From NCBI GenBank assembly GCA_017433615.1, contig JAFRGW010000151.1, positions 1 to 39,660 of the forward strand: DNA of 39,660 bases, written 5' to 3'. Numbering within the stretch: the stretch's first letter is position 1; each line of letters starts with the position of its first letter. A program made the position numbers and the translations under genes. The notes beneath the pieces were generated by a model that was given only the letters and a program-made list of their open reading frames with translations, did not search any database and had not been told where the DNA came from. This DNA is from Eubacterium sp. GTDB taxonomy: Bacteria; Bacillota; Clostridia; Lachnospirales; Lachnospiraceae. Below are positions 34,026-39,660 of the stretch, piece by piece.

Positions 34026-34058
34026 AAAAAACAGACCCCTCAAAGGGATCTGTTTTTT
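34026..34058. terminator. Bidirectional hairpin terminator adjoining repeat copy 2
   Basis: Arms AAAAAACAGA plus CCC and GGG plus TCTGTTTTTT (one bulged A) form a strong stem with U-runs on both strands. On the minus strand it follows the tRNA-3'-like end of repeat copy 2, as a native terminator after a tRNA would. Confidence 0.8.
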
Positions 34059-34060
34059 CG

Positions 34061-34169
34061 TAGCGAGGGGGGACTCGAAGTGGATTGAGAGTCGAAAAAC
34101 ACTAATTTTATGCGGGTTTCCACATCATCACAAGCCCAAGGGACCCATTAGGGACCCAAGATTTTTTTT
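34061..34169. repeat. 109-bp direct repeat, copy 2, containing the complement of a tRNA 3' end
   Basis: It is the same sequence as 135-243 except for two substitutions in the middle, in the same orientation. It starts with the complement of a tRNA T-loop and acceptor end and finishes with eight T, eight bases from the flavodoxin stop. No intact tRNA adjoins it. With copy 1 it could mark the ends of an integrated segment or two successive integration scars. Confidence 0.75.
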
Positions 34170-34176
34170 CTGATCC

Positions 34177-34647
34177 TCACAGTGTTTCTGCCCACGTTTT
34201 AAGTTCCTTTTCTCCGGCAGAAGCAGAAAACAATCTGGCATCCACGACAGTACCGCCTGTCACATATGGCCGCAGTTTTTCTGCAGTTCTGCCGATTCCA
34301 CTTCCTCCGGAAGTTGCAAATGCTGGGATTTTCTTTCCTGACAGATCGTATTCCTGTAAAAATGAATTCACTACATTTGGAGCACACCCATACCAAATCG
34401 GGAACCCGACGAAAATAATATCATACTCCGACATATTCTCAACTTTCCCAGTGACCGGTACGTTCTTTCTTCCAATTTTTTCACGATTACATCTGGCAAG
34501 CGGATTTGTCCATTTAATATCCGCGGCAGTATATTTTTTCATCGGAATGATCTCAAAAAGATCTGCATCAATTGCTTTTGCGAGTCGTTCCGCAATCTGT
34601 TTTGTAGTTCCTTCAGCGGAAAAATAAGTGACTAATGCCTTATCCAT
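34177..34647 (-). CDS. Flavodoxin
   Basis: The 156-residue protein has the flavodoxin fold: the FMN phosphate loop TYFSAEGTTKQIAE (about 7-20), an aromatic FMN contact in GFPIWYGCAPNVV (about 81-93), and FATSGGSGIGRT. It is expected to transfer electrons in the cytoplasm or act as a flavodoxin-type quinone/nitro reductase. The ATG follows AGAGAG. It is one of three flavodoxin-like genes between 34 and 37.3 kb. Confidence 0.92.
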   Translation of the reverse strand: MDKALVTYFSAEGTTKQIAERLAKAIDADLFEIIPMKKYTAADIKWTNPLARCNREKIGRKNVPVTGKVENMSEYDIIFVGFPIWYGCAPNVVNSFLQEYDLSGKKIPAFATSGGSGIGRTAEKLRPYVTGGTVVDARLFSASAGEKELKTWAETL

Positions 34648-34686
34648 ATCAATTCTCTCTTTCTACAGATTACTAATCGCTTTTCG

Positions 34687-35337
34687 TTATAAAACAAACA
34701 CCCTGCACTTGTATTTCTTTTTTCCGTATTTTGCTATTATCGTCGCCGTTCCTGCTCTTTTTGCCTTAATTTTCCCTTTTATTACTGTTGCAATCTTTCT
34801 ATTCGATGAACTCCATTTTACCTTAGAGGCTTTTACTCCTTTTAACTTAATTGTTTTCGTCTTACCCGGTTTCAGCGTAAGACTTTTCCGGGATAAACCG
34901 ATTTCCTTTTTCTTCGAAAACCGTATTGTTACTTTCTTCTTTCCTACCGCATTCTCTAAACCTCTCGGATTTCTAACATATCCTACGGGAGTATATTCGT
35001 AGGACGTGTTGAAAGATTTGTAAAAAACCACCAGACAATCAGATCCATAAAGCATGATGTCTCCGGCTTTGATATGTTTGACATTTTTCTCATTTGTCGG
35101 AAGTTCTTCGCTAAGATACTTGTATTTCTCATTGCCGTTTAGTTCAGACATCTTATACTTTACCGGCATGGATTCAAGAAGTGCTTTTGCTGTATCATTC
35201 TCATAAAATGTACATTCAAACGACTCGTCCCCAACTCTCATATTAACCGCATTGCCATTAGATGCTATAACCTGATTTGCAGGAAAACCGATCACCAAAA
35301 GCATCAGCAATAATACTATAACAATTCTTTTGGACAT
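34687..35337 (-). CDS. Secreted cyclophilin-like-fold protein with a C-terminal Ig-like (BIG2-type) domain
   Basis: The 216-residue product has a signal peptide (about 1-26, hydrophobic VIVLLLMLLVIGF, cleavage near ASN), then a cyclophilin-like domain of bacterial type (about 30-135; FYENDTAKALLESMP, MSELNGNEKYKYL, GDIMLYGSDCLVVFYKSF). It ends with a BIG2-type Ig-like repeat (about 150-216; VKWSSSNRKIATVIKGKIKAKRAGTATIIAKY). It is predicted to be exported and may attach to the cell surface through the Ig-like domain. The cyclophilin-like domain also occurs in the gene at 37289-38284. Function of these domains in bacteria is unknown to me. The ATG follows AAGGGAGAG. Confidence 0.85.
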   Translation of the reverse strand: MSKRIVIVLLLMLLVIGFPANQVIASNGNAVNMRVGDESFECTFYENDTAKALLESMPVKYKMSELNGNEKYKYLSEELPTNEKNVKHIKAGDIMLYGSDCLVVFYKSFNTSYEYTPVGYVRNPRGLENAVGKKKVTIRFSKKKEIGLSRKSLTLKPGKTKTIKLKGVKASKVKWSSSNRKIATVIKGKIKAKRAGTATIIAKYGKKKYKCRVFVL

Positions 35338-35418
35338 GGATCTCTCCCTTCATAAAGATTTAGCAGCTGCCTATAAAATCCGGCAATTTAGTGCTAAAGA
35401 AATGATACACTTCTATTC

Positions 35419-35955
35419 TTAAATGCTTCTCCCCAATTCATATGCCTTCTGCGGATACGTGGTGCGTCTTGTCATCTCAGGTGTCCCGCATCCACCTCCA
35501 TAAATAGCCCCGCAATCTTTGAAGGGTTTGTATTTACAGAGTGTTTCATAATATGTTTTCGTGATTTTGAATACTTCCTCTGTGTTGTCCCATGCAACTG
35601 CCAGCATCACTGTTTTCTTATGCATACTGCCCAATTCCATGGTAAAGCTGTAAAATCGATCCACAACGGTTTTTAACTGTGCCGGCCAATTATAATAATA
35701 AACCGGCATAACAAAAACAATCATATCCGTATCCAAAAGCATTCCCTTTAGCTCTAATTCAAAATCATCCTTCTGGATACATGGTCCGCTCATTTCGCAT
35801 GCATTGCATCCAATGCAAGGCCGGATATCTTTTCCGCATAGATCATATTCTGTTATCAGATGACCCTTTTCCTGTGCGCCGCGAATAAATTCTCGCGCAA
35901 GAATTGTAGAAGACCCGTTTTTATTTCCACTGCTTTTCAATACAAGTATTTTCAT
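35419..35955 (-). CDS. Flavodoxin-fold NAD(P)H-dependent oxidoreductase with a Cys-rich motif
   Basis: The 178-residue protein starts with the FMN-binding loop SSGNKNGSSTILAREF (about 9-24) and carries the pattern CIGCNACEMSGPCIQKDD (about 52-69), the iron-sulfur or zinc-type signature of the iron-sulfur flavoprotein/NADPH:FMN reductase group. The later MPVYYYNWPAQLKTVVDRFYSF is typical of the same group. It is a close relative of the protein encoded at 36751-37287. It is 44 bases upstream of the HD gene's end and has only a weak Shine-Dalgarno. Confidence 0.88.
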   Translation of the reverse strand: MKILVLKSSGNKNGSSTILAREFIRGAQEKGHLITEYDLCGKDIRPCIGCNACEMSGPCIQKDDFELELKGMLLDTDMIVFVMPVYYYNWPAQLKTVVDRFYSFTMELGSMHKKTVMLAVAWDNTEEVFKITKTYYETLCKYKPFKDCGAIYGGGCGTPEMTRRTTYPQKAYELGRSI

Positions 35956-35999
35956 AATTGATCAGGCAATTTCACTTTCAGATTCTCAATACAGACTGT

Positions 36000-36548
36000 C
36001 TATGGTTTTTCAACACCGGAGTACCGATAAAAAAGATCCAGGTATTCCTCTTCAACGTCGATGAAAGGCTGTACCTCGTAGGACAGATCGATGTGAATCT
36101 CCGGGCTCTTCCCCGACCGGAACTCACCCAGAAGCTTCTCCAGATCGTACCAGAGCAGCGCATTGTCGATCTCTTTCACTGCATGTGATTCTTCCTCCGT
36201 CAGATCCGATCCCAGATACTTCTCGTAGATCACGGAAAGCAGTCGCTCTTCCGTTTCGGAATAAGTAGGCAGTGTCTTTTTAACCGGACGCGGCACGTCG
36301 GACAGATAACATTCACCCGCATCATGCAGCAGACAGGCCAGTACAATCCGATCCGGCAGGTTTCGTGCCGCCGCCTCTTTCGCGCAGGCAATACAATGCT
36401 GGCCCACTGACCAGAATGTCTTTACATGGCCGTTTCCTCTACATAGCATGGAAAGTGCATGCGCTATATCATCAATGCAGATCTCCTCCGGAGACGGATT
36501 GGATGGAACAATATGAATACCAGTGTAGGTTGTGATGTATTCATTCAT
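36000..36548 (-). CDS. HD-domain hydrolase (YfbR-like)
   Basis: The 182-residue protein has an HD-domain metal site: His in VGQHCIACA, the HD pair in ACLLHDAGECYLSD and a later Asp in EIDNALLW. This matches the small HD hydrolases such as the 5'-deoxynucleotidase YfbR type. It should hydrolyse a phosphorylated nucleotide, but the substrate is unverified. The ATG at 36548 follows AGAGGA; a TTG six codons earlier is less likely. A small frame of 47 codons lies just upstream and might be cotranscribed. Confidence 0.85.
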   Translation of the reverse strand: MNEYITTYTGIHIVPSNPSPEEICIDDIAHALSMLCRGNGHVKTFWSVGQHCIACAKEAAARNLPDRIVLACLLHDAGECYLSDVPRPVKKTLPTYSETEERLLSVIYEKYLGSDLTEEESHAVKEIDNALLWYDLEKLLGEFRSGKSPEIHIDLSYEVQPFIDVEEEYLDLFYRYSGVEKP

Positions 36549-36573
36549 TTCTTCGGATCCTCTCAAACATTAC

Positions 36574-36717
36574 TTATACATTAGACAATCCTTTATCTGC
36601 GTAACTATCCGAAGTACCGGTTGACTTTCCTTTCCCGCCCAGGTATGTTTTCAGATTCGCAGATGATACCGGATAGAATTTCGGATATTTTAAGTCTGAA
36701 AGGTATGTGGTTTCCAT
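36574..36717 (-). CDS. Small open reading frame of 47 codons, unknown
   Basis: An ATG preceded by a CGAGG at eight bases opens a frame that ends in TAA 25 bases before the HD gene start. The product is polar, with Lys/Ser/Gly-rich sequence (KYPKFYPVSSANLKTYLGGK) and no membrane segment or motif. The same frame is open from the stop of the flavodoxin-like gene at 36751, so it could be a read-through extension or a remnant of another gene's end. I recognise no family. Existence as a protein is unproven. Confidence 0.35.
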   Translation of the reverse strand: METTYLSDLKYPKFYPVSSANLKTYLGGKGKSTGTSDSYADKGLSNV

Positions 36718-36750
36718 CTGCGCAGCCTCGTTCTCTGTTAAATAAAGATG

Positions 36751-37287
36751 TCAATGTTTCAGGGAAGCCCCAAACGCTTGCAGCTCCTCACGTTTCTCCT
36801 CCGACAACCCCGGATCATAACCCTTCGTTGTGAACACGCCCATTCCTTCCAGCTTCAGGAAATCCAGAAAATCCCCCTGATAAGAGAACAGCGCACCGTC
36901 GTACATATCAGGTTCTCCGGAACTCAGAAACATAGCCACTTTTTTCAGTTTTGGAGGCTTAACCGGATATGCCGCCGCATAGAAGCGGTCAATCGCGCAT
37001 TTCAGCTGACCGGACATATTATGATAGTAAATCGGAGATGCAATCACGAGCATCCCGGCCTCAGAAAGTTTCTGATAAATATTCTGCATGTCATCTTCCT
37101 GTATACATTGTCCGTTCCCTTTTGTGTGACAGTATTCACACGCAAGACATCCGTGAATGTTCATTTTACAGACATCAAAGACATCCCATTCGTGACCGGC
37201 TTCTTCAAGTCCTTCGCAGAATGCCTGAATCATCTGCTTTGTATGCCCCTTTGGTCTGGGACTTCCGTTTAAGATCAATACCCGCAT
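36751..37287 (-). CDS. Flavodoxin-fold NAD(P)H-dependent oxidoreductase
   Basis: The 178-residue protein has the N-terminal FMN loop NGSPRPKGHTKQMIQAF (about 7-23), the Cys motif CLACEYCHTKGNGQCIQEDD (about 48-67) and SPIYYHNMSGQLKCAIDRFYA, the same order as in the gene at 35419-35955. It is thus an iron-sulfur-flavoprotein-like FMN reductase. The start follows AAGGAG and lies two bases from the stop of the cyclophilin/PEBP gene upstream. A TGA ends it, and 55 more codons continue in frame beyond. Confidence 0.9.
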   Translation of the reverse strand: MRVLILNGSPRPKGHTKQMIQAFCEGLEEAGHEWDVFDVCKMNIHGCLACEYCHTKGNGQCIQEDDMQNIYQKLSEAGMLVIASPIYYHNMSGQLKCAIDRFYAAAYPVKPPKLKKVAMFLSSGEPDMYDGALFSYQGDFLDFLKLEGMGVFTTKGYDPGLSEEKREELQAFGASLKH

Positions 37288-37288
37288 C

Positions 37289-38284
37289 TTACTTCTCCTT
37301 CTGAAGTGTTATTACAACGTCTCCATTTCCCAGCAGTTCTGTCATCTCACCTTCATCGAGATTCACATGGCCAAGCCGGGTGTACGCCCAGGAATTAGAT
37401 CCATAAAAGACAACGATCTGATCTCCAGCGTACAGAACGATGTCACCAGCTTTCGTCGTAGTTTGCTGATCATTACGCACAATGGCCTGGCCGATTGAAC
37501 CGACCTGCTCGAAACCGCCATACATAGACATCTGTATGCTTAACGGTCCTTCCTTTATTAATTCCCCCAGCGCATCTACAGAATCATTCTTCTCCCAGCT
37601 TACCGGGATTTCTGTGTCCCCGATCTTCAGCTTCATATCCTGTTTCTCCTCGTCTTTCAACTGCGTTTCAGCAGCGCTTTCCTGCGAAAGATCTTCCTGC
37701 CGGGCGCTCTCATAAGTACCTTCCAGCATTCCATATCCGATACAATTATCATTTCTACCGTCTTCCGTAACGGTCAGTTCCTGCAGAATTCCATCCGGAT
37801 CATTCCCTCCGGCATCAAAGTGAATGGATTCCAGTACCCTGCTTTCTCTGAGTGCAAATACATACACGTCATACCGGTGCGTTCCTTCCGGCGGGTATGG
37901 ACCGATATATTTACCGGAACCTTCTCCTTCTGTCGTAAAGCCTTCCTTAATATCCGTCTTCCTGATGTCTGTTTCAATCCAGTGAAGCCAGTTATTTCCG
38001 TCCGGATCAATCATTACAATTGCATAACACGCTACACCATCCACTGCATCTCATGAAAGCTGTGGAGAGACATTGTCACCTTTTTCGGTATTCGTAATCT
38101 GATCTTCCCATCTGCCATCCTGTAAATTGTCAGAAGTGATAACTACCTCCTGCAACTCTGCTTTTCCGGCGTTTTCATTTTTGGCAGAAGAATCAGAATT
38201 CTGCATTTTTTCACTGCATCCTGAGAATAAAACTGCTAACACAATGATTGAAAATACAATTGCTTTTTTTGCACCATTTTTCAT
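37289..38284 (-). pseudogene. PEBP-family lipoprotein fused to a cyclophilin-like domain, interrupted by an in-frame TGA
   Basis: Read through one stop, this gene encodes about 331 residues. It starts with a lipoprotein signal ending in LFSGC, followed by a PEBP/YbhB-type domain (DNLQDGRWEDQI...NVSPQLS[stop]DAVDGVACYAIVMIDPDGNNWLHW), then a linker and a cyclophilin-like domain (about 215-331) like that in the gene at 34687-35337. The stop is TGA at 38051-38053, exactly where PEBP proteins carry a conserved Trp (TGG) after the Ser. The frame on both sides is otherwise uninterrupted, so one base change explains it. It may be a fresh pseudogene or a sequencing error; TGA recoding is unlikely because many neighbours end in TGA. 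A GTG at 38044 could restart translation, but without a signal peptide. The start ATG at 38284 is preceded by GTGGGA. Confidence 0.8.
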
Positions 38285-38309
38285 ATTATTTCCCACTATA
38301 TCACTCTCA

Positions 38310-38591
38310 TCAGTGTTCCGGAAACCATCTCATCAGAAACCAAATAATTACAATCTGCAGAATCAATATCACCGGAATTCCGTACTTAAATGCCGGTTTC
38401 CGCGTCTTATGATGAAATAAATACATCGCCAGCAGGCCGCCAACTGAGCCACCACAGATAGAAAGACCAAATAATACCGCTTCTCTGATCCTCCGCTGGT
38501 CGTGAACCGCTTTCCATTTATCAAACCCGAACAGAAAAAACGAAGCAATATTAATAGATACAAGATACGACAAAATGGGTAGAATGGTCAT
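38310..38591 (-). CDS. DUF1294 small membrane protein
   Basis: The 93-residue protein has about three hydrophobic helices and the family phrases NIASFFLFGFDKWKA and SICGGSVGGLLAMYLFHHKTRKPAF. The family is widespread, often fused to or beside cold-shock domains, and its role is unknown. The ATG overlaps the stop of the membrane-protein gene upstream by four bases, so the two are translated in coupling. Confidence 0.9.
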   Translation of the reverse strand: MTILPILSYLVSINIASFFLFGFDKWKAVHDQRRIREAVLFGLSICGGSVGGLLAMYLFHHKTRKPAFKYGIPVILILQIVIIWFLMRWFPEH

Positions 38592-39061
38592 TGCTCGATT
38601 TCCTTCTTATGCATCAAATGAATTCCAATATGTCCAATCCCTAAAATCAGAACAGCAACTCCAAGAATAATATTCTTTCCATATATAGACAACAGCAGGA
38701 ATGCCAGCACTGGCAGTGTTGCTCCTGCAACCGGTATGTCAAGGATGCTGCTGTAAAAATCCTTCATAGTCTTCTCGCTTCTGAAGTACCTGATCCAGAA
38801 AACCTCATACAGCACCATCAGCGCAAAAGCTGCCACCAGCCACCATGACCAGTTTGACCATGACCTGAAATTGAAATCTGCAAAAATGAGGGCAACACAA
38901 GAAACCAGCACCTCTCCGATTCTCTCGAAGGCCAGCAACATCTTATTTTCATTAACAACATATTTTTCATAATTTTCCGGCTGATTCTTTGTCCAAATGA
39001 TGTTTGGCAGCATCAGCATGGCAAGGAAAATCAATCCCACATATGAAAATCCAAACTTCAT
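38588..39061 (-). CDS. Four-helix membrane protein, unknown function
   Basis: The 157-residue protein has hydrophobic segments at about 5-22, 48-66, 72-92 and 112-148 with a Trp-rich turn (SWSNWSWWLVAAFALMV). The N-terminal phrase ANIIWTKNQPENYEKYV-like (LPNIIWTKNQPENYEKY) is shared by a group of uncharacterised Firmicutes membrane proteins that I recognise only by look. It overlaps the DUF1294 gene by four bases and follows the TfoX-type gene closely. No function can be assigned. Confidence 0.8.
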   Translation of the reverse strand: MKFGFSYVGLIFLAMLMLPNIIWTKNQPENYEKYVVNENKMLLAFERIGEVLVSCVALIFADFNFRSWSNWSWWLVAAFALMVLYEVFWIRYFRSEKTMKDFYSSILDIPVAGATLPVLAFLLLSIYGKNIILGVAVLILGIGHIGIHLMHKKEIEQ

Positions 39062-39068
39062 TGCTTAC

Positions 39069-39386
39069 TCACTTCTTCTTTTTCTTTGGAGCCGGCAATT
39101 CATCATACATCGCATTCAGCAGTTCTTCCAGGAACTCCCGGTTCTCTACAGTGTCTACAAGCAGCATTTCTTTCGCGCCTTCATACGGCAATTCCATATC
39201 TGCATCCGGCATCATCGCCACAGCGGACGCAACAGGTTTTACCAGAAACCGGTCATCGTAAATACCGCCGACTATTTTGGCGCGATAGTAGAGAATGTAC
39301 TCTCCCATCATGGCACGGTATGAAATCTCATCCAGCCCGGAAAGCTGCTCCAATATGAAATCCAGATACTCTTTGCTCGATGCCAT
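39069..39386 (-). CDS. TfoX N-terminal-domain protein
   Basis: The 105-residue product matches the stand-alone TfoX_N family: YRAMMGEYILYYRAKIVGGIYDDRFLVKP (about 23-51, in pieces MMGEYILYYRAK and GGIYDDRFLVKP) and a Pro/Lys-rich tail. TfoX in gammaproteobacteria regulates competence; single-domain relatives in Firmicutes are uncharacterised and not known to regulate competence. The ATG follows AAGGTGAAG. It heads the three-gene run with the membrane protein and DUF1294 genes. Confidence 0.9.
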   Translation of the reverse strand: MASSKEYLDFILEQLSGLDEISYRAMMGEYILYYRAKIVGGIYDDRFLVKPVASAVAMMPDADMELPYEGAKEMLLVDTVENREFLEELLNAMYDELPAPKKKKK

Positions 39387-39422
39387 ATCTTCACCTTAAT
39401 TTGGAGACCAGTAGCCGTGTAG

Positions 39423-39458
39423 AAAAACTCCCGAATTCTCGGGAGCTTTCTTTTATTT
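39423..39458. terminator. Hairpin terminator upstream of the TfoX-type gene
   Basis: A perfect stem CTCCCGA ATTC TCGGGAG is flanked by five A on the left and a T-rich run on the right, so it works for plus-strand transcription and, more weakly, for minus-strand transcription coming from the right edge. Sequence 39459-39582 shows no gene or repeat I can support. Confidence 0.75.
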
Positions 39459-39582
39459 TGCGCCAGTTTCCATTTTTGCATTATTCTTTAATGTGCTAAA
39501 AATCGTAGTTTTCTTAATTTTGTTAGCGGCGGAAGAATTTGACCATCTAACGCCGATTTAATGTAACCACTGCGAGCTGGAT

Positions 39583-39660
39583 TTATTTAGCCAATCTCCG
39601 CCAGATTAAAAAAGCCATTACTTTCTGTTCTTCTTCTCCTAAAATGATGTTAGCCAATGC
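39583..39660 (-). CDS. Possible 3' end of a gene entering from the right edge
   Basis: An open frame of 25 codons enters from beyond the window and stops at TAA (39583-39585), encoding ILGEEEQKVMAFLIWRRLAK at its end. The length is too short to judge coding, and no family is recognised. A terminator at 39423-39458 lies downstream on the same strand. Confidence 0.25.
   Translation of the reverse strand, partial: ALANIILGEEEQKVMAFLIWRRLAK

Noticed and set aside
37289-38296. Reading the PEBP gene's TGA as tryptophan or selenocysteine recoding
   Set aside because: Many genes of the window end in TGA, so TGA is a normal stop. No selenocysteine insertion hairpin was evident after it, and the expected residue is Trp, not Cys.

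Overview
The window looks like chromosome of a gut-type Clostridia, most likely a Lachnospiraceae relative. This is inferred from strong Firmicutes Shine-Dalgarno sites, YesM/YesN-type two-component genes, Rbs-type ABC transporters, a BspA-like leucine-rich-repeat remnant, an LtaS-like enzyme and cyclophilin-like/flavodoxin gene neighbourhoods. Nearly everything is on the minus strand. No rRNA, intact tRNA or CRISPR array was seen.

Positions 1-405 hold what looks like the 5' part of a group II intron (minus strand), a terminator hairpin, and the first copy of a 109-bp repeat. The repeat carries the complement of a tRNA 3' end. A second copy (107/109 identical, same orientation) lies at 34061-34169, so the two copies bracket 33.8 kb.

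Positions 406-22684 are a catabolic regulon: an aldehyde dehydrogenase, a FadR-type GntR repressor, a ribose-type ABC transporter (rbsC, rbsA, rbsB order on the plus strand), a degenerate RbsA-like protein, a sensor kinase with almost no extracytoplasmic part and its AraC-type response regulator, a DMT exporter, an alpha/beta hydrolase, a second GntR paralogue, a class III aminotransferase, an IolB-like isomerase, a single-chain cobalamin-dependent glutamate-mutase-like enzyme, a hydantoinase/oxoprolinase-family ASKHA protein, a second DMT transporter and alanine dehydrogenase. A palindrome of consensus TACTAATATATTAGTA recurs in at least six promoters and as a half-site in a seventh, mostly placed between or over -35 and -10 boxes. 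It ties these transcription units together as one regulon. My inference is that an unidentified, probably sugar- or polyol-like or amino compound is imported, transaminated (amino group recycled through alanine and alanine dehydrogenase), rearranged by a B12 enzyme and oxidised. This pathway is not one I recognise.

Positions 22853-25505 hold an AraC/cupin regulator, a small cysteine-rich protein, a 5'-truncated tyrosine integrase and a 3' fragment of a leucine-rich-repeat surface protein: a decayed recombination junction.

Positions 25506-33825 form a minus-strand operon: membrane-fusion adaptor, LolD/MacB-type ATPase, FtsX-type permease, a second and larger adaptor, and an LTA-synthase-like phosphotransferase.

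Positions 34177-39386 hold small redox and housekeeping-type genes: three flavodoxin-like proteins, two cyclophilin-like-fold proteins (one in a PEBP lipoprotein gene interrupted by an in-frame TGA), an HD hydrolase, a DUF1294 protein, a membrane protein and a TfoX-N protein.
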